Source of the DNA: JANRKF01 sp964518725
GTDB taxonomy: Bacteria > Pseudomonadota > Alphaproteobacteria > Rickettsiales > SXRF01
Direction of reading: 5' to 3'
Length of the DNA: 64,000 nt
Assembly (NCBI GenBank): GCA_964518725.1
Contig: CAZFKP010000005.1
Coordinates: 21,727-85,726 of the forward strand
Below the pieces are notes generated by a model. That model was given only the letters and a program-made list of their open reading frames with translations. It had not been told where the DNA came from and searched no databases. This document shows positions 1-7,536 of this stretch, one piece after another. Within the stretch, counting starts at the first letter, position 1. Each line of letters starts with the position of its first letter. The position numbers and the translations under genes were made by a program.

Positions 1-80
1 ACGTGGCAGCCTAAAGTGAGATGTCAAAATTGTACAAAAAGATGGTTGACCTCAGCTGCCAGTAGCTTATCCGATAGAGG

Positions 81-656
81 ATGAAGCGAGAGATTGCCCA
101 GGTTATTACCTTCCAGCGCGACCAGCTCTATGATGAAATCTGGTCGGTGCCCATCCTGCAGCTGGCGAAACAATATGGGCTCTCGGATGTCGGCCTCGCC
201 AAAATATGCACGAAGATGAAAATCCCGCGTCCACCCCGTGGCTATTGGGCGAAGCGTTCCTACGGCCAACCGACCACCAAGCCTATCCTGCGCCCAGCGC
301 CTGCCGACACGCCCACCGAAATCACGGTGGATCGTGACGCAAAGCAGCTCGCCAAAGCCAACGACAAACGCCGCGTGCAAAAACCTGACATGATGACTGA
401 GCGCCAGCGCGTGCGCCGCCTAAAGATCGCGCTGCGCGATATGGAAATTGCCCGCCGCACCCGCCAGTATCTGGAAGCGATGCGCCAACTCCCCAACGCC
501 ACCGCGCCTGAGCAAGCCGATTGGCTGGATTGGGTTGCACAATACGCCGATCACATCGATCCCACCGTCGATTACAAGATGGACACGCCTATCAAGTCCA
601 ACCCCAACGCCAAGGTGCTCTATAAATTCACCGCGCAGGGGTTTGTGGATGATTAG
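81..656 (+). CDS. HTH-containing protein of unknown function, mobile-island type
   Basis: The 191-residue product is basic. Residues 12-57 (YDEIW, LAKQYGLSDVGLAK, IPRPPRGYWAK) look like a helix-turn-helix followed by a conserved basic patch, a layout I associate with small DNA-binding proteins carried on genomic islands. The middle is rich in Arg and Lys and probably helical; no catalytic motif is visible. An in-frame stop lies just upstream at 75-77, so the ATG at 81 is the first possible start, although GAGG touches the start codon and ribosome-binding spacing is poor. It is the first gene of a segment that also carries hipBA and a reverse transcriptase remnant, consistent with an acquired island. 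The role is unknown. Confidence 0.6.
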   Translation: MKREIAQVITFQRDQLYDEIWSVPILQLAKQYGLSDVGLAKICTKMKIPRPPRGYWAKRSYGQPTTKPILRPAPADTPTEITVDRDAKQLAKANDKRRVQKPDMMTERQRVRRLKIALRDMEIARRTRQYLEAMRQLPNATAPEQADWLDWVAQYADHIDPTVDYKMDTPIKSNPNAKVLYKFTAQGFVDD

Positions 657-723
657 CCTCAGCACTACATTCAAAGCTGAGTAATTCAGCTTTATAGTGA
701 ATTTCTGTGGTTACATTGTACCA

Positions 724-1974
724 CTATAATTCTACTGACAGCCGTAAATCTTCATGCTCAAACGCAGACTCCATGCGGCTAATTTCTTTGTTGGAAAGGC
801 CATGCTCTGCAGCACGTTCTCGCCATCCACTTACGGCACTGCCAACTTCCCGTGCAATCTGTTTAGCTTCTTCGGGCTTCAGACTGAAATCTGGCGCAAC
901 GCTGTAAGCGAGCTCCAGTGATGCTGTGGATTCATGCTCGTCAATCGCCAGACTGAGTGCCCTCGGTTTGATGTCCGTTGGCATGGGGTTGAGGTCGTAG
1001 GCTGGCGAGAGTGTCCATCCTTTGCCAGCATATAAGAAACCATGATTCCGCAAGTGGTCATCCGTGTTGGAAATGAGAATATGAAATACGATGCGCCGCC
1101 AAAGCTGATGTAAATCCTGTTCCGGCTTACTTCCATAGGTGCGCAGAGCATCGGCGATTTCAAGATAGCTATGATCTTCATTGTCTGCGGCCGTCAACAT
1201 GCTCATGGCAGACAGGAAAGGAATGCGCGTTGCAGCCTGTCGGTCGAAGCGACTGAGTATCAGAACGGGCTTACCATCAACTTTCTCGATGCGTCGGCCA
1301 GCAACTGTGATACCTGCGCGCTCTGCTAAATCGAGCGCTACGGCCTCCCATAGCGGCACCTGCCATAAATCATCGGCTTGGGGAAACTTAGCAATTGCTA
1401 GACTTCCGTCGCGGTCGATCACTGAAGCTTTAGCGCGTGCGCCGCCCAGCGATGAACCAGGCGCGAGTAGCAAACGCAGGTCGTTTTCATTCTCCTCATC
1501 GGCACATAAGCGCGTGGCTGCGCCAAGCAAATCACCCAGACGGATAAGTGGTGGAATGTTTTGGCTATCCTGCGGTGCAAGAAATTCACCATCTTCCGAT
1601 AGGCGGAACCTTAGTGCTCCCTGACGTGTTATGTCGCCCACGCCCAATAGATAGTCGCCTTCAGATAGAGTTCGAGGAGCGCGATTCTCTTCTCTTGCCT
1701 TACGGCGTTCCTCGCGCTGGATTAACACACGCCCCCAGCGATCTGGCGCGGAGTCGCCAATGGCTCCAAAAAGCGAGCGCCCTGCACCAGTATGGATTGT
1801 GCCGGATGCAAGTTGTAGCGCAGGCTCCAGCGCAAATCGCTTAGGATGGGCAAGCCACTCTCTATCATATTCAAAGCTGGCGCTGTCGCGATTGCCCTGC
1901 CGTGTCCATAGCGTACCAACCCGAAACGGGGTGTTACCTAAATCAACATATACGAGAATTTTGCGCTCTATCAC
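724..1974 (-). CDS. hipA: HipA-family serine/threonine kinase toxin
   Basis: This is the toxin of a type II toxin-antitoxin pair. Characterised HipA kinases phosphorylate glutamyl-tRNA synthetase or other translation targets and cause growth arrest. The 416-residue length is typical. The N-terminal subdomain spans roughly residues 1-110. The kinase core shows the SSLGG phosphate-binding loop (174-178), the catalytic NTDDHLRNHG segment (303-312) and the metal-binding AYDLNP motif (325-330). All key residues are intact, so the enzyme should be active. The start is a GTG directly after the TAA stop of hipB, with no gap, which implies translational coupling. Regulation is probably by HipB binding upstream of the pair. 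The substrate cannot be read from sequence. Confidence 0.93.
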   Translation of the reverse strand: MIERKILVYVDLGNTPFRVGTLWTRQGNRDSASFEYDREWLAHPKRFALEPALQLASGTIHTGAGRSLFGAIGDSAPDRWGRVLIQREERRKAREENRAPRTLSEGDYLLGVGDITRQGALRFRLSEDGEFLAPQDSQNIPPLIRLGDLLGAATRLCADEENENDLRLLLAPGSSLGGARAKASVIDRDGSLAIAKFPQADDLWQVPLWEAVALDLAERAGITVAGRRIEKVDGKPVLILSRFDRQAATRIPFLSAMSMLTAADNEDHSYLEIADALRTYGSKPEQDLHQLWRRIVFHILISNTDDHLRNHGFLYAGKGWTLSPAYDLNPMPTDIKPRALSLAIDEHESTASLELAYSVAPDFSLKPEEAKQIAREVGSAVSGWRERAAEHGLSNKEISRMESAFEHEDLRLSVEL

Positions 1975-2301
1975 TTAAGCCCCCTTAGTGCGCCGACGCG
2001 GCACAACGTGTTTTGGGAGACGGGTTTCATCTAATTGCAGGCCGACATCATCGCTACGCACATCAGCAAGCTCAGCAAGGCGATTAGTCATGCCGAGAAT
2101 GAAAAGCACCGTGGCGTAAATCCCCAGCGAGACGCCTGGATTGCCTTTTTCTACTTTACTGAGGGTGGTGCGCGTAATCAGAGCGCGTTCTGCCATTAAT
2201 GTGGTTGTGATCCGACGGCGCAGGCGCGCAGCGCGTATATCCCCGCCGAGTTTTGCGAGGGCGCGCTTTACGGGTAATGGCATGGGCGGGTTTGTACGCA
2301 T
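1975..2301 (-). CDS. hipB: HipB-like XRE-family antitoxin and repressor
   Basis: This 108-residue protein carries an XRE-type helix-turn-helix at about residues 18-70, including LITRTTLSKVEKGNPGVSLGIYATVLFILG. HipB antitoxins bind HipA and repress the hipBA operon. The gene precedes hipA, as in the classical operon. AGGA precedes the ATG by 7 bases. The upstream DNA holds a promoter overlapped by two related 20-bp boxes, matching autoregulation. The C-terminal tail is basic (VVPRRRTKGA). Assignment rests on the HTH and on adjacency to hipA. Confidence 0.9.
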   Translation of the reverse strand: MRTNPPMPLPVKRALAKLGGDIRAARLRRRITTTLMAERALITRTTLSKVEKGNPGVSLGIYATVLFILGMTNRLAELADVRSDDVGLQLDETRLPKHVVPRRRTKGA

Positions 2302-2314
2302 AAAATCATCCTAT

Positions 2315-2365
2315 TTGTCTATTACTATATACAATTAAGTCTTATCTGTCTATAGTAATGTACAA
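2315..2365 (-). promoter_or_regulatory. Paired operator boxes for HipB (predicted)
   Basis: Two 20-bp boxes, 2315-2334 and 2346-2365, have centres 31 bp apart, three helical turns. Read on opposite strands they agree at about 16 of 20 positions, and each has TTGT/CTGT and ACAA ends. They cover both hexamers of the hipB promoter. HipB of E. coli binds several spaced palindromes upstream of its own gene, so this layout is expected, although the box sequence differs from the E. coli consensus. Confidence 0.6.
2324..2352 (-). promoter_or_regulatory. Predicted sigma-70 promoter of hipBA
   Basis: On the minus strand TAGACA (2352-2347) and TATAGT (2329-2324) are separated by exactly 17 bases and lie about 25 bases upstream of the hipB ATG. 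Each hexamer falls inside one of two similar palindromic boxes, so a bound repressor would occlude the polymerase. Predicted by inspection only. Confidence 0.6.
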
Positions 2366-2515
2366 TTGCACTAGGATTGATAATGCGCTGACACCCTTCA
2401 ACACGCAATGAAGATCGGCAAAAATATCGGCATTAATGAGACGATGATGCTAATTAATAAGCTGATATAAAACTATTTATTGTAACTTTTAGATCGGCAT
2501 TTGGAGTTTCGAGGG

Positions 2516-3286
2516 CTAAACCTCCACCATCAGCCCAGCCTTATCAAACCCAGCACATTTGTATTTGCCGCCGTAGCCTGGATAACCATGCTGGTTGGAT
2601 ATGATGCGCGTACCGCCAACCATCTGGTCATCGCATTCATGCGTGTGGCCATATACCCAAAGCGCAGGCTGATAAGTTTCGATGATTGGCAGCATGTCCA
2701 GCGAGTTATAGGCAGGCATAAGCGGACTATTGCCATATTGCGTGTTGGGATTGACTGCTGGTGCATGATGCGAAATCACCACACGCTTGCCAGGCAGATC
2801 ACTCTCAAACCAGTGTTTGATCTTTTCTGCAAACAACACATGAAACGCTACCGTATCGGCTGGTTTTAGAAACTGACCGTTGGGTAACATGATCTGGCTG
2901 TAGTCGTTCATACCCTGCTCAGCATGTGTCATTGCGGCTCTATCCATGCCGTTAAAATCTGTCCACATGGTGCCACCAAAGAAATGGACGTCACCAACGG
3001 TGATCGCCTCATCCTGCAAGAATGTGACGTTTGGGTGGCGAGCCGCCAACCAATCTCGGCACGCATACACTCCCGCATCCATTGGCCGCTGCGTGTAATA
3101 CTCATGGTTACCTGCAACATACAGTACGGGTTTCTGCCACTCCCTCAACATCCAGCCCAGCGGCTTTAAGTTGCGAAAGGTGATGATGTCACCAGCCAAA
3201 ATCATCAAGTCCGCGTCACTGTCTTTCGGCGGGCGGAAATTGTAACCGAACTCTAAATGTAGGTCGCTGTAGCTGATGATTTTCAT
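2516..3286 (-). CDS. Calcineurin-like metallophosphoesterase
   Basis: The 256-residue protein is a complete dinuclear-metal phosphoesterase. Metal-binding motifs appear in the usual order: SDLH (7-10), GDI (32-34), GNHE (59-62), ISHHAP (171-176) and YGHTH (212-216). There is no signal peptide or membrane segment, so it is probably cytoplasmic. Family members cleave phosphomonoesters or phosphodiesters in nucleotides or nucleic acids; the substrate cannot be told from sequence. The gene stands alone in the island, between the hipBA promoter region and an HTH gene reading away from it. Its ATG is preceded by AGGAGGCAGGAACC, a strong ribosome binding site. Confidence 0.88.
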   Translation of the reverse strand: MKIISYSDLHLEFGYNFRPPKDSDADLMILAGDIITFRNLKPLGWMLREWQKPVLYVAGNHEYYTQRPMDAGVYACRDWLAARHPNVTFLQDEAITVGDVHFFGGTMWTDFNGMDRAAMTHAEQGMNDYSQIMLPNGQFLKPADTVAFHVLFAEKIKHWFESDLPGKRVVISHHAPAVNPNTQYGNSPLMPAYNSLDMLPIIETYQPALWVYGHTHECDDQMVGGTRIISNQHGYPGYGGKYKCAGFDKAGLMVEV

Positions 3287-3431
3287 GGTTCCTGCCTCCT
3301 ATAAAACGCTGGTAACCGAGCAGCATAGCACCACCTGAATGAGACAAAAGATTCTTTTGCCATCTGCCGTAATCGTTTGCCTTTTGTTTTGTTTCCGCTA
3401 TTTTCTCAAATGGATTGGATAATCCCTGGAG

Positions 3432-3632
3432 GTGGTGATGCAGGACGAGATACTTACTATTCATGAACTGGCCGACTACCTAAAACTCAACGAGAAAACT
3501 GCTTACAGGCTGGTGGCGCAGGGAGAAATCCCAGGCTTCAAAGTTGGAGGATCATGGCGGTTTCAAAAAGCAGAAATTCTCAAATGGGTTAAAAACCAAG
3601 CCTCTACAGCCAAGAAAAAAGGGAAGAAGTAG
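3432..3632 (+). CDS. Excisionase-family helix-turn-helix protein
   Basis: A 66-residue protein made almost entirely of a MerR/excisionase-type winged HTH: LTIHELADYLKLNEKTAYRLVAQGEIPGFKVGGSWRF followed by a basic tail. Such proteins act as excisionases or as small regulators at the head of defence or restriction operons. GGAGGTGGTG lies just before the start codons. The stop is two bases before the ATG of the phospholipase-D-like remnant, so the two form one transcription unit. Here it probably marked the start of a defence operon that is now truncated. Confidence 0.82.
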   Translation: MVMQDEILTIHELADYLKLNEKTAYRLVAQGEIPGFKVGGSWRFQKAEILKWVKNQASTAKKKGKK

Positions 3633-3633
3633 C

Positions 3634-4113
3634 ATGCCAAAAAGAACCAGTCACGCCACAGGCAGCGAGCTATTCATTGTTGATAACAGCGATGAGGAAT
3701 GGAAAGCGCTGCGATATTTGCGTGATTGGTGCCAGCTCTCTAAAGGCATCGATATTGCCACTGCATATTTCGAAATTGGATCACTGCTTGCGCTTGATGG
3801 TGAGTGGCAGAAGGTCGATAAAATACGTATTTTAATGGGTGATGAAGTATCGAAGCGCACAAAAAAGGCGTTTGATCAAGGTCTTGCCAGCATTAAATCT
3901 CGATTAGAAGATAGCCTTGAAGCGGAAAAAGATAAGGACGATTTTCTTACAGGCGTTCCCGCTATCGTCGAAGCCATAAAAAAGAAAAAAATCGAATGCC
4001 GCGTGTATAGAAAAGATAAATTTCATGCGAAGGCATACATCACTCATGCACACCTCAAGAGTGGACTCCAATATTTACTCGGTTTACCGCAACATATTGA
4101 TGAACAAATATGA
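3634..4113 (+). pseudogene. Phospholipase-D-like anti-phage protein, 3' truncated
   Basis: The 159-residue reading frame starts MPKRTSHATGSELF and matches the N-terminal phospholipase-D-like domain found at the head of long helicase-type defence proteins. FHAKAYI near residue 130 supplies the His and Lys of one HKD motif. A normal protein would then continue with a GSSN(F/L)T segment, but similarity stops at about base 4050-4060 and the remaining residues (SGLQYLLGLPQHIDEQI) are the out-of-frame reading of the adjacent reverse transcriptase gene. This points to a deletion that joined two genes. The second HKD motif and any helicase are missing, so activity is unlikely. Confidence 0.65.
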
Positions 4114-5314
4114 GTCCCTGCTGAAAGAACTCCAAATCGAAAGCTGTGTTATTGCCTACAGGAGGATTCCTGTATCAGCGGGCTCCGATCGCAATAAATG
4201 CAACGTACATTACGCAAATGAGGCGATTGAAGAAATTAAAAATCAAATAGAGGCGCACGGCAATAGCTGCGCTATTGCAATGGATATTACCAAGTTTTTC
4301 GACACACTCGACCACAAGCTGATCAAAAAACAGTGGAGCAAAGTGATGGGGTTCGAAAAGGGCTTAGAAAAAGACCACTTTACCGTTTATAAAAACATCA
4401 CTCGCTTTCGTTATATTGATGCCAAAAAATTAGAGAAAATTCTCAAAATTGATATTGGCGAGATATGTAAGGCCAATAATCTGATCCGAAAAGAAAACAA
4501 GCAGTCACAAAAAATGGGAAAGCCAACTAAGCGCCCAAACCTCAAAATCTGCAGTGATATAGATTTCAGAAATCTGGTTTTGAAAGAAACAATACAAGGC
4601 GGCGACAAGGGTATACCTCAAGGCACTACAATTTCGGATGTGATCGCTAACATGTACATGCTGGATTTTGACTGCAGCATGAAGCAATTTGCCTCGGAGA
4701 ATGGCGGCTATTATCGCCGCTATTCGGATGATATATTATTTATATGCCCATGTGAGCATCAATCCAAAGCAATTGCTTTTATTTCTGCCCTGATTGATTC
4801 CGTGCATTTGAAAATTAGCGACGGCAAAACTCTTGTGTCGCGATTTGAGAAAGCTGGCGATGCAATTTCCTGTAAAACTTTTGAGGGCGCAAAATTAGAA
4901 CCTATACAGAAGCCATTCGAATACCTTGGTCTTTCGTTTGATGGAAAAAACACAAGGATTCGTCAATCAACCATATCAGGTTTTTATGATAAACTTAGCG
5001 CACGCATTAAAAAAGAAGTTCAGATTGCCGCGTCAAAGTTGAAAAATAGGGGCATTGATCACCCTGATGATGAGCAGATTTATAAAATCATCAGCTTTGA
5101 CATGATACGTAACAGCTATATGCGGAATGAAGATCCAGATCCCGATGAAGAATTTATGGGCAATTTCTATACCTATGCGCAGCTTGTAGCTGATGTAACA
5201 GAAAATTCACACTCGATGGATGTATTCAAGGGACTTGGCACGTGGATTAAGGGGCGTGCCAAAAAATATTGCCGCGATATGGTTAAAAAGGAAAAGCTGC
5301 CAATTGCGGCGTAG
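4025..5314 (+). CDS. Reverse transcriptase, 5' truncated (retron/DRT/UG-like)
   Basis: The frame encodes a reverse transcriptase with intact polymerase motifs. Counting from the ATG at 4025, these are DITKFFD (87-93, motif A), GIPQG (196-200) and YSDD (233-236, motif C), followed by a thumb-like C-terminal region. Real similarity to the family starts near residue 11 (SRVDSNIYSVYRN); the usual 80-100 residues before this are absent, and the upstream bases belong to another gene. ATGAACAAATATGAG at about 4100 is a possible residual start. The style (CVIAYRRI, KCNVHYA) resembles retron and anti-phage RTs more than group II intron RTs, because no maturase or HNH domain follows. Function is probably lost or altered. 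Confidence 0.75.
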   Translation: MRRHTSLMHTSRVDSNIYSVYRNILMNKYESLLKELQIESCVIAYRRIPVSAGSDRNKCNVHYANEAIEEIKNQIEAHGNSCAIAMDITKFFDTLDHKLIKKQWSKVMGFEKGLEKDHFTVYKNITRFRYIDAKKLEKILKIDIGEICKANNLIRKENKQSQKMGKPTKRPNLKICSDIDFRNLVLKETIQGGDKGIPQGTTISDVIANMYMLDFDCSMKQFASENGGYYRRYSDDILFICPCEHQSKAIAFISALIDSVHLKISDGKTLVSRFEKAGDAISCKTFEGAKLEPIQKPFEYLGLSFDGKNTRIRQSTISGFYDKLSARIKKEVQIAASKLKNRGIDHPDDEQIYKIISFDMIRNSYMRNEDPDPDEEFMGNFYTYAQLVADVTENSHSMDVFKGLGTWIKGRAKKYCRDMVKKEKLPIAA

Positions 5315-5337
5315 TATCGTGGTCATTTATTTTGAAC

Positions 5338-5355
5338 TGTCCCAGAATTGTCCCA
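5338..5355. repeat. Short direct repeat TGTCCCA x2 beside tRNA-Ser
   Basis: TGTCCCA occurs at 5338-5344 and 5349-5355, 11 bases apart, between the reverse transcriptase stop and the tRNA gene. Short direct repeats next to a tRNA attachment site can be integrase arm or excisionase sites. No integrase gene lies in the window, so this remains a suggestion. Confidence 0.3.
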
Positions 5356-5384
5356 TGGGCGTTTTTGGCATTCGAACTGGGTGA

Positions 5385-5474
5385 TGGCGGAAGCTGTGAG
5401 ATTCGAACTCACGGAGGAGTTGCCCCCTCGGCAGTTTTCAAGACTGCTGCCTTAAACCACTCGGCCAAGCTTCC
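5385..5474 (-). tRNA. tRNA-Ser(UGA)
   Basis: The minus strand folds as a complete 90-base class II tRNA. The acceptor arms GGAAGCT and AGCTTCC pair and are followed by G and an encoded CCA. The D-arm is GCCGAGTGG, the anticodon stem-loop is GCAGT-CTTGAAA-ACTGC with anticodon TGA, there is a long variable arm, and the T-arm contains GTTCGAATC. It reads UCA codons and by wobble other UCN codons. It marks the boundary between the left island and the core chromosome. Confidence 0.95.
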
Positions 5475-5509
5475 TTCTACCAAACCAATACGTCATCTTA
5501 AAAACATCT

Positions 5510-5550
5510 GTTTTCAAGACTGCTGCCTTGAACCACTCGGCCACTCTTCC
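5510..5550 (-). pseudogene. 5' fragment of a second tRNA-Ser, likely attachment-site scar
   Basis: The minus strand carries a serine tRNA 5' half: acceptor GGAAGAG, D-arm and anticodon loop CTTGAAA. Homology ends just after the loop, where ACTGC becomes ACAGA. Bases 5510-5543 match 5434-5467 of the intact tRNA at 33 of 34 positions. A break inside the anticodon loop is a classical crossover point for tyrosine integrases, so this looks like the host half of a tRNA interrupted by an island. Confidence 0.7.
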
Positions 5551-5556
5551 ACGCTG

Positions 5557-5898
5557 CTACCATTCCTTGAAAATGATAAAAACTGCAAGCACAATTAGCC
5601 CGAACCCGAACAGGTGGTTCCATTTCAGCGGTTCGCCAAGATACACCACCGAAAACACGCAAAAGACCAGCAATGTCAGCACTTCCTGGATGGTTTTGAG
5701 CTCGACGGCGGAAAAATAACCATGACCGATGCGGTTGGCTGGCACCTGCAGGCAATATTCAAAAAACGCGATGCCCCAGCTAGCGAGAATGACGATAAAA
5801 AGCGGTGCGGCCTTGTATTTCAAGTGCCCGTACCATGCAAATGTCATAAAAACATTGGAGGCAAGCAGCAGGCCTATCGTTGCGGCAGGCGCGCTCAT
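5557..5898 (-). CDS. DUF486 / DMT-family membrane protein
   Basis: A 113-residue protein with four hydrophobic segments (near residues 5-22, 30-50, 68-88 and 93-110), the layout of the DUF486 branch of the drug/metabolite transporter superfamily. Such short four-helix proteins are thought to act as dimers. No substrate is known. The gene starts inside the last codons of pssA with a 4-base ATGA overlap, so it is translationally coupled to the phosphatidylethanolamine operon. A link to lipid export is possible but not shown. Confidence 0.85.
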   Translation of the reverse strand: MSAPAATIGLLLASNVFMTFAWYGHLKYKAAPLFIVILASWGIAFFEYCLQVPANRIGHGYFSAVELKTIQEVLTLLVFCVFSVVYLGEPLKWNHLFGFGLIVLAVFIIFKEW

Positions 5899-6653
5899 TT
5901 TTCGCTATCCATTGCCAGCTTGCGGTAGCGGCGGATGCTAAAATAAATCGACACGATATAGACCCCGCTCAGGATTGAGATCATCAGCCACGGTTCGATG
6001 ATGAGCAGGATCATCAGCAGGCTGGCTGCGACCATGAACGGCAGGATGTGCTCGTGCGGTAGGCGCAGGTTCTTGCCGGCGAAGGTCGGGATGCGGCTGG
6101 CCATCAGCGCGCCGACCATCACCACATGGCAGGCGATCAGTGCTGGCGCCATTTCCAGCCCCTCCTCCGTTTGCAGGAAAATAATCATCGGCAGCAGGCA
6201 GAGGACGCCGCCCGCTGGTGACGGCACGCCGGTGAAGAACTGGTTGCTCCAGGCATGTTTGGGCTTGCTGGAAAGCGCGGTGTTGAAGCGTGCGAGGCGG
6301 AGTGCGGCGCAGATCACATAAAACAGCGTGACCGCCCAGCCGAGGCCGCGTATGTCGTGCAGCACCCAGATATACATGACCAGTGCGGGTGCCACGCCGA
6401 AGCAGACGAAATCCGACAGTGAATCCAGCTGCGCGCCGAAGCTGCTGGTGGCGCCGAGCAGCCGCGCCACGCGCCCGTCCATGCCGTCAATAAACGCCGC
6501 CGCGATAATGAAGGCCACGGCCAGCTCCCAACGTTCGGCCATGGCGAAGCGGATGGAGGAAAGCCCGCAACACATGCCCGCCAGCGTGATCATGTTAGGG
6601 AAGATGCGGCTGATGGGCTGCTCGCGCAGACGGATCTTCTGCGGGTCGCTCAT
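5895..6653 (-). CDS. pssA: CDP-diacylglycerol--serine O-phosphatidyltransferase
   Basis: This integral membrane enzyme makes phosphatidylserine from CDP-diacylglycerol and serine, the first committed step to phosphatidylethanolamine. The CDP-alcohol phosphotransferase signature is complete: DGMDGRVARLLG followed by FGAQLDSLSD at about residues 56-81, with all Asp residues. The remaining two thirds is hydrophobic with several helices, and the 252-residue length is normal for the membrane-bound type. The start ATG follows the psd stop directly and the end overlaps the DUF486 gene, giving a psd-pssA-DUF486 operon. Confidence 0.95.
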   Translation of the reverse strand: MSDPQKIRLREQPISRIFPNMITLAGMCCGLSSIRFAMAERWELAVAFIIAAAFIDGMDGRVARLLGATSSFGAQLDSLSDFVCFGVAPALVMYIWVLHDIRGLGWAVTLFYVICAALRLARFNTALSSKPKHAWSNQFFTGVPSPAGGVLCLLPMIIFLQTEEGLEMAPALIACHVVMVGALMASRIPTFAGKNLRLPHEHILPFMVAASLLMILLIIEPWLMISILSGVYIVSIYFSIRRYRKLAMDSEK

Positions 6654-7370
6654 CTAATGTTTCATTCCCACGCGCTCATCTTCGACACTTTTTAGGTCGG
6701 CGATGATGGTTTCGCCGCCCACGGAGCGCTGTCCTTCAATAACCAGCGCTTTTACGCCCACCGGCAGGTAGATATCGGTGCGGCTGCCGAAACGGATAAT
6801 GCCGAAGCGCTCGCCGGTTTTCACCGACTGGCCTTCCGACAGGTCGCAGAGGATGCGGCGCGCCACCAGCCCGGCGATCTGCACCACGCCGAGCATGTCG
6901 CCATCCGGCATGGTGATTTTAATCGATTGGCGCTCATTTTCTTCGCTCGCTTTATCCAGCGATGCGTTCAGGAATTTGCCGGGATTGTAATGCATCTTGG
7001 TGATGCTACCTTCGATCGGGATGCGGTTCACATGCACATCGAATACGTTGAGGAAAATGCTGACGCGCACGCGCTCATCATTGCCAAGCTCAAGCTCAGC
7101 AGGCGGCACGACGGTCGTGATTTTTTGCACCACGCCGTCGGCCGGGCTCACGATCAGCCCTTCGCGGATGGGGGTAACGCGCACCGGGTCGCGGAAGAAA
7201 TAGACGCACCAGGCGGTGGCGACGAGTCCGATGGTCAGGAATACGCTGGAAAATAGTGACAAGATAAGCGTAGCCACGGCGAAAATGGCGATGAACATCC
7301 ACCCGGCTGGGTGGATCGGTACGAACACGGATTTGATGGTTTCCAGCAGGTGGTTATCTTGGTTCGACAT
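6654..7370 (-). CDS. psd: Phosphatidylserine decarboxylase proenzyme
   Basis: The enzyme converts phosphatidylserine to phosphatidylethanolamine, using a pyruvoyl group formed by self-cleavage. The 238-residue length fits the short form common in alphaproteobacteria. The processing site is the FGSR motif in RFGSRTDIYLP near residue 190, with cleavage expected between Gly and Ser. Two N-terminal hydrophobic stretches (about residues 20-55) anchor it to the inner membrane. VFDVHVNRIPIEG is also conserved in the family. It is the first gene of the psd-pssA operon and diverges from lepB across 166 bp. Confidence 0.95.
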   Translation of the reverse strand: MSNQDNHLLETIKSVFVPIHPAGWMFIAIFAVATLILSLFSSVFLTIGLVATAWCVYFFRDPVRVTPIREGLIVSPADGVVQKITTVVPPAELELGNDERVRVSIFLNVFDVHVNRIPIEGSITKMHYNPGKFLNASLDKASEENERQSIKITMPDGDMLGVVQIAGLVARRILCDLSEGQSVKTGERFGIIRFGSRTDIYLPVGVKALVIEGQRSVGGETIIADLKSVEDERVGMKH

Positions 7371-7536
7371 GAATGACTCGCGATATAATTAAAAAGGGAG
7401 CCAACTATAGTTGGGCAATGCGTAAACTGCAACCATTACGGATGAGCGATTGCTATTCATTTGAATCATCGGTTGCTTTCTTGCCGGTAAGGGATTAGTT
7501 TCTGGCGGCATTTTCCAATTTTTTCCAACGGATACC

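Noticed and set aside
4025..5314. Retron or diversity-generating retroelement
   Set aside because: I found no paired template/variable repeats and no obvious msr-msd fold upstream, where another truncated gene lies instead.
5332..5598. 88-codon plus-strand frame containing CEIRTHGGVAPSAVFKTAALNHSA
   Set aside because: This peptide is the translation of the complementary strand of a serine tRNA, a common false gene.
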